Source: Didymodactylos carnosus
Lineage: Eukaryota > Rotifera > Eurotatoria > Philodinida > Philodinidae
Assembly (NCBI GenBank): GCA_905250885.1
Contig: CAJNOQ010000439.1
Location: 1 to 50,637 of the forward strand
DNA length: 50,637 nucleotides
Direction of reading: 5' to 3'
A model generated the notes under the pieces. That model saw nothing but the letters and a program-made list of their open reading frames with translations. It searched no databases and was not told the DNA's origin. This document shows, one piece after another, positions 26,090 to 38,082 of this stretch (position 1 is the first letter of the stretch; the number at the start of each line of letters is the position of its first letter). The translations under genes and the position numbers were made by a program.

Positions 26090-28141
26090 TCTGTAATATA
26101 GTATTAAAAATTAATAATAAACAGTGCAATAAGACAAAACCTCTAGTCATGGTATGTATAATAAAAAGTATTATTTACACTAATTATCAAAGTTCGTTCC
26201 TTTAGTACAGACAGACAAGTTTTCTTCTTTTCGAAACGAAATACATTACAGTCAGATGTAATTATCATATGTATATATATATATATATTCTGTTGTTTCT
26301 GTCTCTCTTTGCTGACACTGTTGTAAAGTCAAAATTTCATGTATAATTTTAAGTTTCAGAAAGGGACTTGAAAGTACATCATTATATTGACTTGATCTTT
26401 GCATATATCTCTAGTAAACTTTTTGATCTAAATCACTAAGTTTTTTGATTTTTTTTTTTCTTCATCAAAAAATATTAGCATAACTTCATTTCCCTAATTC
26501 TCAGTCAAATTAATCTTCTTTAATTTTTCAATGTTAAATACATATACACAACGAAAGAAGGATAGTTATATTTTGTCAAGTGACGTTTTTTTTTGTTTTG
26601 TTCTGTTTTAAATTTGATCATCGTGCTCATGTTCGGTACAAAATGTCAATGTGCCTTTGTAGTTATGTGTATATATATTTGTGTTCGAGATCAAAATATC
26701 AAGCAAGATCAATTCAGATATGATTCAGGAATACATTAGAAGCTAAATTCATCACTGAATTATATGGATTTCTTTCGACTTCTTTTTTATTGGTTGTTGT
26801 CTGAAAAAAAAAAGTCTTAATACGCGCTCTTTTTTCAGTTTTAGATTATGGAATGGTACTCTATAGATAAAATGAACAACAAAACTATCCCTAATCGTAC
26901 GATAGGAACAAATTCTTTTTTTTTTCTTTTTCTTTTTTATTTAATCTTCTCTTTTCTTATTTTTCTTCTTTTGTTTTATTTGAAACTTGTGAACTTTACT
27001 ATTATTATTTGAAAAAACAAAATCTGTTAATTGAACTTAAATCTATACCAAAATCTATTTGTTTTTATGTACGATAATTTTACTTTGAACACTATCATTC
27101 CACTCTTGAATAGTTAACAAACAGTGTATAAAAAGAAATAATATTCCAAACTAGCCAATTTCAACAAATATTTCATTCCATAAATGTATTCTTTTTTTTT
27201 TTGTTCCATTATCCAATGCTTTTCAGATTTTTTTAAACAATATCTAACATTCTGTTTTGTTTTTATTTGAAAATAATTTATTTAATGAAAATCATACTAA
27301 AATATTGTTTATTTTCTCTATTTCTTTTCCTCTGACTTTTTATCATTATTCTTATTGCTCTCATCTTATATTGTTAATACTGCTCTAAGCCTTCTTTTTT
27401 TTCTTTTTTTTTGTTAAAAAAGGCTTTTCTTTGACATACTAACGTGATCGCGTCAAGTTTTGGACATTTTTTATACAGACTTAAGAAGTGGATATTTGTT
27501 TTTCTTTTTCGCTTAAAAACAAAAAACTTTGTTTTCTTTCCTATTCTTAATAAAAAGAAATAATTAGATGATAACAATGCTCTTACATTAAAAGAATGGT
27601 TAACTTGTTAGAAAATAAAACTTGACCTCATATTACACAAATTTTCCTTCTTCAATAGCGTGATGCTCTGGAAAACGTATACTAAAACTAGTACTTTTTA
27701 GTAAAATAATTTATTCACGCGTTTATATATGTAATGAAAATAAAAAACATTAATTAAGAGATGGTAAGAGGAACAAATAATAAATATAATGAATTAAATG
27801 AGAAAAATAGTCAAAAAACAAACAAGCACCGCGGTCTAACAATAAAAAAGAAAATTTTATATAGAATGAAGGTGTCAAAATTATGAAGATATCTATCTAA
27901 GGAAACTTTCATGTAAGAAAGAAGACGGCTATCAAACATAAATTCATTAGGATACATGTCCTTTAACCAACATTCAGATCAAATATAACATAATGGTCAG
28001 AGAAAATTCCAGTTTTCCAAAAGATGTGCACAACAAAGAATAAATTAATATTTCATCAAAAAGAAATGGATCACAGCAAAACAATGCATCGAGAAGAAAT
28101 GCTTTGAAATAAAATCACCTGATAACCACCGAAGATAACGA
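26090..28141. other. CELF 3' region and convergent intergenic space
   Basis: AATAAA lies at 26116-26121, 27 nt after the CELF stop. The remainder, to the end of the transporter gene, is T-rich on the plus strand with a short TA repeat near 26273-26289 and no convincing exon. It may include long 3'UTR isoforms of CELF. Confidence 0.5.
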
Positions 28142-29846
28142 TCAAACATCTTTAAATGTTTGAGATGCATACTGTGGAATAAAACCATTGGCATTTGACG
28201 ACGTTGATAACATTGGTTGAGATACTAATTGATGATGTCGAGATGTCAAATCAGCATTTGGATTCAACACAACATGACGACCATAGAGCTGTTGAATTGC
28301 GTCCATTTGTAGAGAATCACTATTAGCAGTTAAGTTTGGTTCACTTTTTACAAACGGTAGTATAGCTTCTTTATGTTTTGCTCGACGTTGATCAAATTTT
28401 GCCTTGAAAAGGAAAATAAGAAAATACGCTAAAGAAATATAAACTATACCGCATAAGGTGGCTCCTGCGTAATAACATAGCAGTCGATATACTTAATGGT
28501 ATTGAAACTCAGCTTTAAAAAGTTTTGAACCAATAGTTTTACAAAGTTTTCAAGGTTAACTAGAGTCTCACGAGAAGAAGACAGAAAGTATGTCCCTCAT
28601 CAGCTGCTTTAGTATTGAAAATGTACACCAAATACGATAACGTCATGTACGAACTTACTTTATTATATAAAAATACGCCTATCAATGCAACTGCCATTCC
28701 AACAAGATTTGAGTTTGTCACCGGATTTTGCAATATGAATAATGAAGCGGCAATAACAACAATTCGTTTTGAACTATTTGCTATACTGTAGCTAAGCGGT
28801 GACACTAATGAAATCATTGTAAATGCCACAACATTATGAATAAAATTTAGAATACCATCAACAAATAAATAACCGATAATTTTTATTGCTGGATAATATG
28901 AATGCTATAGAAAAAGTAACGAAAAGTAAAGTAAAACTAAATGAAATCTAATATGAATGTGATTTTTATAGGAAAAGAACAGTATAGCAACACCTACTCA
29001 CGTAATTCACATTTTGATATATGTCTATACCATCATAGAAAAACCAAAACGGTGCAAACATACACCAGGAGATTTTGGCTAGAATAGCTAACAGTGACAG
29101 ATGATGAATTGATATATCTTTGAGAGACTAAAAATAGGACAAAAAATAAGACTAAAAACACAATAGATTACAAAAAAAGAGTGAACGTACTTTTTTTGAA
29201 TAAATATTTTGTAATGAAAATCCAAATGTGGACAGTAAAGCACTGATAAGACCAACCATATTAAAGGATAACTCTGTAACAGTTGCGATGATGACGCCAA
29301 CAATAATCGGAATAAGTGACATATAAATCTAAGTACAACCAATAATTGCACTACTTATGATTAAATGAGCAGGAAAAATTTCGCTAAATGATCCTCTCCG
29401 TAGACAAAGTAGTTATAAAATTGAGAAGACAGACGTACCGATAATGATTGTTTTTCTCTGAGAATAATTCGCGATAGTACCACGGTAAAGAATGGCATAG
29501 TTGCTTTAACCGTATGAGCGTATGAGACAGGTACTTTCCATATTGAAACATGTGAAGAAAATTGTGCTAAAAACTTTCCTATAGATAATGGAATGATAAC
29601 TTTGAAATAATAAATTCTATTTTGATATAAATAATTTGGTGGAGGTACGTGCCATAATTTTAATAATGGTATACTGTATAGCCATACACTCAACAATTGA
29701 ACGAGTGTTACAGTTAATGGAAATGGGAATTCATTTAATAATGCTTTAACAATAACATTTCCAAATGCACTTACACTATACCAGACAATACATAAAGAGA
29801 TTATTTGTAATACTTCATAAACAATTACTAATGTTTCTTTTTTCAT
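28142..29846 (-). CDS. SLC35E1: SLC35E1-like nucleotide-sugar/triose-phosphate transporter
   Basis: Five exons on the minus strand (29439-29846, 29191-29328, 29002-29127, 28659-28904, 28142-28402) join in phase 0 throughout to give 392 aa; human SLC35E1, from memory, is about 410. Conserved blocks are [78 protein letters not shown] and GVFLYNK. The hydrophobic pattern fits the roughly ten-helix DMT/TPT fold of Golgi/ER membrane antiporters. The exact substrate of SLC35E1 is not established. The final exon encodes a hydrophilic cytosolic tail of about 86 residues ending in DV. Introns are 110, 63, 97 and 256 bp. Confidence 0.93.
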
Positions 29847-30747
29847 TATAATTTTTAATTAGTTTATTAAACATTGCTTATCTTGAAATACATGATGGCG
29901 GTGAATAACCAATATGAAAAAATATGGATAACGTAAATAAATAAATAATAGACATCTAAAGCACTTGAAAAAATAGTGACATGATTTAAGTACAACGATA
30001 CATGCGTAATACCAGTGAAAGAACGGGTTTTCTTCTATGTAATTTTATGAAACTAATGTAACATTATGTAATCATATGCTGTGTTTCCCACCTGGAATGA
30101 AGGATAAAAATTAGAAATATAGAACTCCCGAAGTAGCCGATTTTTATGTCAGTGAATTAGCTAGGCAAAATAATTAGTTGATTTCATCCACATTTTTGTT
30201 CTAAAGTAAAACATGCATAGACCTATACCAGTGTGAAGAGAAGTTAGGTTAATGACAGGTATATCTGTTGATCATTTCTTCTAGATAATCCGAGTCTAAC
30301 AAAAAAAAATCATTAGTATTATTTACTTATTCTAGCACGGGTATGGGTTGACTAGAAATATGGCTGTACTTTACTGTAAGAAATGTAGAGATAGAGCTCT
30401 TTTAAATGATAATACAGAAGAAAAACAAATCATTAATTCTGGTAATTTATTCCAGTTAGTGATAGTTTTATCAAAAAAAAAGGAGAAAACTGTTTGTGAA
30501 GAAAGGCCGTTAACAACAGGTGGAATGCGAACATGTTTGAGTGATGAAGGCGTAAAGAACCATAGTGATGACGATAAACAGGAAAAAAAATGGAGAAGAC
30601 TAAGATGACGGTAAATTTTAAAAAATTGAACAAGTCTAAAATATTTACGGTGAAGAGAGAGGATTAGAAGAGAAAGTTATGATACAAGTAAAGAATTAGA
30701 AAAACGATAATTAAAATTACGAGAAATAACATGAGAAGCAAGTTTAT
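29847..30747. other. Intergenic between SLC35E1-like gene and LINE fragment
   Basis: No supported gene. An 86-codon frame at 30348-30608 is Lys/Glu-rich and matches nothing I recognise. Its low complexity and lack of splice context argue for chance. The promoter of the transporter should lie just above 29846. Confidence 0.45.
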
Positions 30748-31330
30748 TCACAGAGTCAAGAACAGAGAGAGAAAAGGAACTATCATACAAGGCACAACAA
30801 TAATCCATTTAGGAAGAATAGAAGAAATGTAGATCTGACAACGAACCTCTGACGGTCCAAACACACGACTCAATGCACTCAAATTACGCAGGCAAACAAG
30901 AGCCATGCCCCTCACAAGCTCACTCCATCTCAGATCGTGCGAAACAAAAACACCAAGATACCGAACAGAGGAAACAACAGAAAGAGGAACAGCATTTAAG
31001 TACAATTGATTGTAAAAAAAAGGAAAGATATCGAAAGAAAAAGGAAACCGAGAACATTTAGAGACATGAGGTTAGAAGAAGAGAACCAATTGGAGATAGA
31101 GTTGATGCAGTGTTGAAGCTGAACATGAGAAAAATCAGAAGGGTCAGAAAAAAGAGGTAAGATTAAGAAAACATCATCGACAAAGACAGAGATTTCACAG
31201 TTGAAAGAGGCAAGTCATTTATATAAATAAGAAAATAGAAGCGGTCCAACTACACCACCTTGGCGAACGTCAGAAGAAATAAGAGCAGGAGAAGAACACA
31301 GCGAGATAGAATTTATTTATTCTGTTTACT
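30748..31330 (-). mobile_element. Decayed LINE (non-LTR) reverse transcriptase fragment
   Basis: On the minus strand the C-terminal half of a non-LTR reverse transcriptase is readable in pieces: an RQGGVVGPLLF block followed by YINDLP (about 31275-31205), an FVDDV catalytic-motif equivalent of FADD (about 31190-31170), a WFSSSNLMSLN segment, then a VRYLGV thumb-region motif ending near 30748. The pieces lie in different frames, so the gene is frameshifted and inactive. The motif set resembles Jockey/CR1-type elements. The 5' portion and the endonuclease are missing. Confidence 0.75.
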
Positions 31331-32120
31331 ATCTCTCCTACTTTTTTACAGGATTTTTTAAAAATACTTTCTTTTTTCTTTATCGGAACAACAAGCAAAA
31401 AAAAGGCCTCTATTAACTATGGGACAAAAAATATTAATTGAAAACAGATTCGGGGTGTAGGTAACATGATATAGTCTACAACATATCAATAAATCATGGA
31501 GTGTCTTTTATTAATCTGGGCTGATTTAGGACGTCGCTTCGCGAAACAACCCAATTCAAACACACTCTGTAAAAACTAACACCTTGTTCAAACCACAAAA
31601 GTTAAAGTGCATTAACGAATCTCATTGGTCGATAAAAAGTTAAGTCGTCACGAAAACTTAAGTCGGAATTAAGGATATTGATTGATTGTAAAGTTAATTG
31701 AGATCTGTATACTATATATTGAGTTCAAAATAGTCTGAACAGTTGTAAGGCTTAACTATCGTTATTCAAATATTATTAGCATTGGCATAAAGTTAGACCA
31801 ATACAAGGGAAACGACAGTTACAATCTGTTAGGAAACAGATACCACAGTTAAAGTAGAGAATATAAGTATGCATCTAGAACTGAAGTCTGCTATCCCAAA
31901 AACACTTCAAAACAAAATTCTCAGACAGTATAAACTTCAGCAGAGAGGTTTATATCTCAAATAAAAATGGCTGAAATCAAATCTTTCATTCACTTTTCAT
32001 CATGATTGTTGTCCAAATACTCTTTTAAGTTTCTAACTAATATAACGTAGCAATGTGAATGAATTATCTACTATAGTGTGTTATTTACCTTTCAATTTAC
32101 TTGCTAATTTAGAGTTGATA
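31331..32120. other. Intergenic upstream of ZFR-like gene, possible repeat
   Basis: No exon seen. The 31500-31980 segment is less AT-rich than the flanks and carries motifs such as GACGTCGCTTCGCGAAAC. It could be the remnant of a long terminal repeat or another retroelement end, but I cannot show terminal repeats. The last 80 bp contain an acceptor-like TTAG before the first ATG of the next gene. Confidence 0.35.
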
Positions 32121-35100
32121 ATGTTTGGACGGGGAGGAATGTATACGCCTAGAATGCAAAGTCCGTTTCCTATGCACAATCAAATGCAACAACCATTTAC
32201 ACAACAAACAATGCAGCGCCCAATACTTTATAATCCTGTAAGTGTTTCACCACAAGTAAAACTAACCGGGTTTATGTCTCTTTTTTTAATTTTTGCAGAA
32301 TGCTGCCGGTACTTCACAAAAGCGAAAACTACATGAAAATTACGTGTGTGACCCGTGCGGTATTGAAGTAAATTCTATTCAAATGTGGGAAAGTCATATA
32401 CGAGGTCAAAAGCATGCAAAAAAATTGAAGCAACGAGCTGTACATAACTGAAGTGTTTGAACCAAAGCTAGTTCATCTAATTTTTATAATTTGTTTAGAA
32501 TGTTCCTGTCGGACAATCACAATCAAGTGAAGCATGTATGTCACAAACACAACAGCCACAAACGGCACTCACTCCCAGTACAACAATGATGATAGCAAGT
32601 ACTCCCGGAGTAGTGCCACCGACCAAGGCGGAAAATTCCGTCCATTCATCAGAAAGTCCCGTAAAACAAGGAACTAATTCGGAAAAAAGTGTTTTACAGT
32701 TATTAAATGAATTAGCCAAATATAATAAGGTATAATGTTTGTAATATTATAGAGTTGGACGAGAAAAAAAAGCTTGTCCAAATGATCGACTATGTTAATA
32801 TGCAATCTCGTTTTATCTCTTTAAGTTGACAGCAAAATACGATTTGATTAATGAACAAGGTCCGGCGCATGCTAAACAATTTGAGGTCCGTTTAACACTG
32901 GGTACTGAAACATATGTGGGTCTTGGAACAAGTATCAAACGTTCTCAGCAAGCTGCTGCAGAACAAGCATTAGCGAATACAAAATTAAAAAAGCATGAAG
33001 CACAAACACAAAATAATCAACAAGTACAATCATCTCAACGAGGTAGACATCAGGGACGTGGAAGAGGAGGTAAATTATTATTTATGTGTACTTCTGCCCA
33101 TTCAATAAACTTCTTATTGGAGATCATGCGTAATGTTCCTTTCAGTTTCCACAGTGATATACGTCGTCGACATCATGGTTGCCGATTGACCGTGTTTTTT
33201 TTTTTTGAATAATTGAGAGATCGTTTTAAGGGAAAAAAGACGCAACTATGTAGTTCAATCTGCCCAAGGTTTACTCTGTGCTTTTGAACCTTTGTTAGCC
33301 CTGCTGTGCGCACACACGTATATATAATATCGGAATCGCTGGGCAGATCAGACATACATGGGTTCTTTGTGAAGGAAAAAATATTCTATAAAACTGCTTT
33401 CAATTCATTCAAAAAAAAATTGAAATTGAATACGAGCAGTTGCTGGGTAAGTGTTTTTTCTGTCTCCACTGATATTAGATGTGAAAACTTGATTTTAGAC
33501 GCAATTTGTATAAGTGCTGATATTTGAGACGTATTCAATAAGCAAGAGTAATTAATATTTCTATAGAAAAAAACAAGTTCTTTATATTTCATAGAAAACC
33601 TCCGTTTACTACAACGCTAAGTTGACAACTGAGTCTATATGTTACAATCTAAAAAATCTTTTCTAAAATCAAGTTTTCTCTTTTTCTTTTGTATTAACCT
33701 AATTAATTTTCCTTCTCTTTTTCCTCGATGTATTGTAGGACATGGGAATCAACATGGACGACAACAACAACAGCCACAAATGTATCCATTGATGAGACAA
33801 TCATTTGGCGGTGGCGGTGCAAATATGATGAATTTCACGCCACAGCAGCAACAACAACAACAACAAAGACTCCCATCTCATATTACAATGGGTTCCTCTT
33901 TCCATTATCATCGTCAAGACTCGAATCTATATGATAGAAAATATGATGATTTTCATTCGCTTAAACGACATTTGACTGCCAAACATGATGATATCATTGA
34001 ATCCGACATGACAATAGCAGCAATTCATAAACTAGTGGAAGATATTGAACGTGCACTTAAATTAACATCAGATAAAATGATGGAAGATAGCAAAGCAAAA
34101 AATGAAAAAGTGACACCACGATTACCCGAACATGTGAATTTGACTTGTGAAGAGCAAACAGAAGATCCAACAGAAGCATTTCGGTAAGAGATGAAAAAAA
34201 ATTTTTATTTTCGCATATAGCTCACTCTTCATCTGTTTTCTGTTTATTTTATAGAATGTTGAAAGGCGCCATGAAAGTTGGCGTTTTAGCTATGCGTGTA
34301 TTTTTGAAACGTGATCGTGAATATAGTTTGGTTCTTATCTGTGCAAATAAGCCAACCATAGATCTATTAACAAAGATTAGCCAAGAATTAACTTCTACAT
34401 TGAAAATGTTAACTAGTGACAAAGAAGAAGTGTTGTATGATATTCAAGCCAGTATGGATGATGCTTGCATCTATATCAAATGTAATCTTCTACCCACACA
34501 TCGAATTCGTATTATGTTAACGTCGCCTGTTTTACGAGATGAAAATTTTGTAAATTTATCCGATGAAGGACGTATTGAAATAAATAAATTGAATCCGGAT
34601 CCTGTTGATATGTTAAATAAAGTCAAATGTTTGGAAGCTGCTGCTGAAATTCGTCATTCAAACTGGTTTACCGGATGCATGTTACAAAAACGTACTGATT
34701 TAATTATTTTGCGTGTTTTACGTTATATGCAATTTGAATGTAAACAATTAGCACATTTAAATTTATGGTGTTTAGCTTTATTAGTAGAAAAATCTTATAA
34801 ACGACATTCATCTAACGTACAAACGTATTCTCCACCCGCACATGTATTATTCCGTAATATTTTCGAATGTTTAAGTGGTGGTGTTTTGTTGCCAAATGTT
34901 GGTCCTGGACTGTTTGATCCATGTGAAAAAGATCCTGTCGATGCAGCCGCGTATTTAACACCTGAGCAACGAAATGAATTGACAACATATGCACAATTTG
35001 TTCTTCGACAATTAGCCTTTCAACAAGCGCATAAAGTATTAAATATTGATTATATTCCTCCAACATCAACTGCAACTGGTAATCGAGAAAATATTGTTCC

Positions 35101-35215
35101 AACTACGGCTATTACTGATCTTTCAGCTGTATCTGTAATGGCTGCAAATGATGTACAAGAGACACCTATCCCTATGGAATCAACTACAGAGTTTGCTCCA
35201 ATCTCCCCAGCATAG
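32121..35215 (+). CDS. ZFR/NF90-family protein: C2H2 zinc finger, dsRBM and DZF domain
   Basis: Six exons (32121-32237, 32299-32439, 32499-32729, 32826-33069, 33739-34183, 34255-35215) join in frame to about 712 aa. A matrin/U1-type zinc finger has Cys56, Cys59, His72 and His78. A double-stranded RNA-binding motif spans about 150-220 (KYDLINEQGPAHAKQF, YVGLGTSIKRSQQAAAEQAL). A GRGRGG/Gln-rich stretch follows at about 235-290. The C-terminal half (about 300-665) is a DZF domain, with ERALKLTSDK, LLVEKSYKRH, SGGVLLPNVGPGLFDPCEKD and LRQLAFQQAHKVL, closest in memory to ZFR. The DZF is an inactive nucleotidyltransferase fold that mediates dimerisation in RNA-binding complexes. The order ZnF-dsRBM-DZF differs from both ZFR (fingers then DZF) and ILF3 (DZF then dsRBMs). 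I preferred the ATG at 32121 over the in-frame one at 32055 because it gives MFGRGGMYTPRMQ directly after an acceptor-like TTAG. Confidence 0.9.
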
Positions 35216-35656
35216 ATATAAACTTCATTCATTTTTCCTATGAGTTTATTTCGGTATTTTTTTTTTTGTTTTTTCATTCCGTTACATGTATTATTATGCG
35301 TTTCATTTGTTTATTTCGCTATTATCTCATGCGGAAAAGGGGTATGCGATGTGATTCTGAAAAAATCGTTAAATAAATCAAAAAAATGCAACAAAATTGT
35401 GGAATATACGTTACACTGCAGTGAAAATAAAAACATCATCGAGTAAGTTTTAATGATCCTCGAATGAAAACATGTAAATCGGCACTTGTTTTCTGGTATT
35501 TTTGGAAAAAACAGTCTAATATTATGTACCAGCAAAGGAATATATGTTCGTTTAGATGTTTGCTATTTAAAATGTATCAAGAGTGATCCAATGGCTGTAT
35601 GCAATTCTCAGTGAGTCGGAGTTTATTATTCTAGTTTGTTTATTTTCAGATTTGAC
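35216..35656. other. Spacer between ZFR-like gene and STK19
   Basis: Holds the 3'UTR of the upstream gene (AATAAA at 35372-35377) and, 8 bp before the STK19 start, an acceptor-like TTTGTTTATTTTCAG ending at 35649. No coding sequence is supported. Confidence 0.55.
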
Positions 35657-36439
35657 ATGAAACGGACGTATTCGTCTTTACTTCAATCATCGAAACGTAG
35701 TAAATCTTCAACTGAGTTAGATACTGTAATAACAGCAAAAGTTGACAATTCTGTTCTTCGTTCGGACACCTATATTGCTTTAACTCATCTTATTGATCAA
35801 TCAAAAGCTGCATTTATTACTCATCGTATACCTCCACTATATTTTAAACATCAGTTATATAATCTTGTATCATCACGTACAAATGTTGATCGTGATATTC
35901 AGAAATTATTTGAACTAAATACAATTCGTTTATTTCATAGTGATTTGGGTGATATTATTATGTTCACCGATGATTATCGTCTACTCATTGAAGCACAATT
36001 TGAACAACTATCTTTATCAACATTTGAATTAAAACAAGTGACAAAGAAATTTCTCAGTGAACTTTTACCAAATTGCTTTCGTTTATCAATTGATCGAGAT
36101 TTATTAGACGAAAAATATGATTTAAAAAAGTCCGATATTCAATTGTTAATTCAATTAGGTGTTTTATTAGTTAGAGATATTGATCACTTTTGGTTTTCAG
36201 TACCGAATATTGCCAAATTTATATCAGTTGTTAAGAGGGGAAGACGAATGTTACTTCATACGTTGCGAATGAGAAAATATCGCGAGATACCGTTGAATGA
36301 ATTAAAAGAACGTGATATGAAAAAACAATGTCTATTTGGATTTGATTATCATTTGAATGATTTAATCGGCTCTAATTTAGCAACTATAATTGATACACCA
36401 ACGGGAAGTGTCGTTAAATTCGATGCAGATAAATCTTAG
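35657..36439 (+). CDS. STK19: STK19 (winged-helix DNA-binding protein)
   Basis: A single-exon gene of 260 aa. The segments HRIPPLYFKHQLYNLVSSRT, VTKKFLSELLPNC, VLLVRDIDHFWFSVPNIAKF and RRMLLHTLRMRKYREIPLNE align in memory with animal STK19. The N-terminus (MKRTYSSLLQSSKRSKSS) is basic, consistent with nuclear location. Despite its name the protein has no kinase fold. It consists of winged-helix modules that bind nucleic acid, and recent work places it in transcription-coupled nucleotide excision repair. I chose the ATG at 35657, seven codons inside the longest frame, because the acceptor-like CAG at 35647-35649 sits just before it and the upstream codons (MFIFRFD) would overlap that acceptor. 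AATAAA is at 36549-36554. Confidence 0.93.
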   Translation: MKRTYSSLLQSSKRSKSSTELDTVITAKVDNSVLRSDTYIALTHLIDQSKAAFITHRIPPLYFKHQLYNLVSSRTNVDRDIQKLFELNTIRLFHSDLGDIIMFTDDYRLLIEAQFEQLSLSTFELKQVTKKFLSELLPNCFRLSIDRDLLDEKYDLKKSDIQLLIQLGVLLVRDIDHFWFSVPNIAKFISVVKRGRRMLLHTLRMRKYREIPLNELKERDMKKQCLFGFDYHLNDLIGSNLATIIDTPTGSVVKFDADKS

Positions 36440-36619
36440 AACATTAGTTGTTAGTCTTTTTAAGAATAGTTTGTTTTAATATCTCATGTTAAATGTCAAA
36501 TCTTTTTGTACATATACCGTTGTTAAATTAATTTATAGAAAAAAAAATAATAAAAAGTTGTATCAATATTAAATGGTTGGATTTAGTAACGGTAAACAAC
36601 AAGGAAAAAGTTGATGTTA

Positions 36620-36775
36620 TTACAAATCGTCTCTTTCATTATTTTCTCTAATATTCAGTCGATATCTATCGGCTACGAGTAAAGTAGCTTTACAAAAATG
36701 ACGTGAACCACTTTTTTGCTTGTTTGAACCTTCTTCTCTCTTTGAGTCAGCTTCTGCAACCTCAGCTCCCCAATG
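36620..36775 (-). CDS. Orphan 3'-terminal coding exon of unknown gene
   Basis: The minus strand reads 51 codons then TAA at 36620-36622, from a good acceptor (TTCTTTTTCTTTTGTAG) at 36776. The peptide begins HWGAEVAEADSKREEG and ends RENNERDDL. Codon composition is diverse and hydrophilic, unlike the flanks, which argues for a real exon. No partner exon is obvious in 36776-38082. The next minus-strand gene (F-box/LRR) already has its own conserved terminal exon. It may be the last exon of a gene disrupted by insertions, an alternative end of the F-box gene, or a relic. I do not recognise the family. Confidence 0.5.
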   Translation of the reverse strand, partial: HWGAEVAEADSKREEGSNKQKSGSRHFCKATLLVADRYRLNIRENNERDDL

Positions 36776-38082
36776 CTACAAAAGAAAAAGAATTATATTT
36801 TTTTTCACTAAGAAATAATGAGCTAAAGCTTCTTCTCTAACCACTGTATGTTTGTTCTTTTTATTTTTATTTTTTCTGATATAAATTACTGGAGTAGTCT
36901 TTTGATCTAAAACACTCTAAAAACAGTCACATGCACATAATTACGATTGCTCAAGTTCCCAGCAGTTGATGCTATCTAGAGCAACATATTCGTTAAATTT
37001 TGTTGAAAACCTTGTAGTAAGAAAACTTTTCTTTTGAAATATTTTTAATGGTAAAAAGTTGATGTCATCTGAGGCGAACTTGGGCAATTCTGACAGATCA
37101 CGCAGATATTGGATTTGTTTTTTGTTTAAAAAGATATATTTTTAGCTCAATTTAGCTCCTCATACTGCATAATGTCTACTTTAATGACAAGATGGATGTT
37201 TAGGAATCCATTGTAGTCCAGGAACAAATATGCATTACTATGCTAATCTTGTATGTGTAGTATAGCTCGAAGAAGATTTTTGAAAAGGTTGAGCTCTGTT
37301 AGAAAGGTGGAAAAGACTAAGAGAACCGTTTTTGAAATATTTTGTTAGCGTGGAAAACACGAATTTTTTCTAACATCTTAGGCTCAAACAGCGTAATTTT
37401 TTTCAGAAAACAAACAATCGTAATTAAGAGATTTATACATAGAATCGCCTTTAAACCAAATTATTCTTTAACATGCTCAAAAGTTTATCATATATGTTGC
37501 TTTTATGGTCATGTTTACTAGCTGATACTATATAACTCAAACCAAAAATTTTGTTAGAAAAGATAGCCAACAGTTTGGAGATTATCATCCACTATTTGAA
37601 ATGAAAAACTGCAAACGTTCATTTTTGAGCGAAATGTCCACATTATTGTCCATGGTACCTCTCGTCCGATATCATTTTTTCAATAATCTCCTCTAATAAG
37701 TGGATGTCGTTTGTGTACAGACTCCAAAGAAGTCAGTTTTGTTTTAATCCGTAAGAGAGGAGAACCACAGTAAAACTATAATGCAAGGTATGTATTTATC
37801 TCTTACTCTTCATTTTATCTGAAAGAAGGAAAGATTTCTTTACGTATTTTGATGGTCTAATTCAGTAAGACTGACTTCTTTGCATAACATCATAGATGAA
37901 GTACAAAAAATATTCATAGTAGAAATAATAAACACAACGATAAGTAATAATCAATAGATAAATTACGGACTCGACGAATCAGATCTATGACTAATATTAT
38001 TTTAAGGTTTCGTTAAATAAAAGTAACGATTATTAAAACTAGATCTAATTTTAAAGAGTTCAATTAATATTTTATTTCTATT
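36776..38082. other. Intergenic between orphan exon and F-box gene
   Basis: No exon identified on either strand. A 12-bp inverted pair (AAAGAAGTCAGT near 37727 and its complement near 37872) may mark the ends of a small degenerate element. Otherwise this is plain AT-rich sequence. Confidence 0.4.

Noticed and set aside
30348..30608. Plus-strand 86-aa gene upstream of the LINE fragment
   Set aside because: Lys/Glu-rich, no motif, and no conserved partner exon; likely chance.
31440..31980. Solo long terminal repeat
   Set aside because: The composition is suggestive, but no second copy, TG..CA ends or target duplication could be shown by eye.
32495..32719. Minus-strand 74-aa gene with Cys-rich segment
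   Set aside because: Antisense to exon 3 of the ZFR-like gene, which joins in frame on both sides.
34812..35102. Minus-strand 96-aa gene
   Set aside because: Antisense shadow of the DZF-domain exon; composition is Leu/Gln/His-rich as expected from the complement.
37726..37886. MITE bounded by AAAGAAGTCAGT inverted pair
   Set aside because: Only about 12 bp of the ends match and the interior shows no arm similarity, so it is too weak to call.
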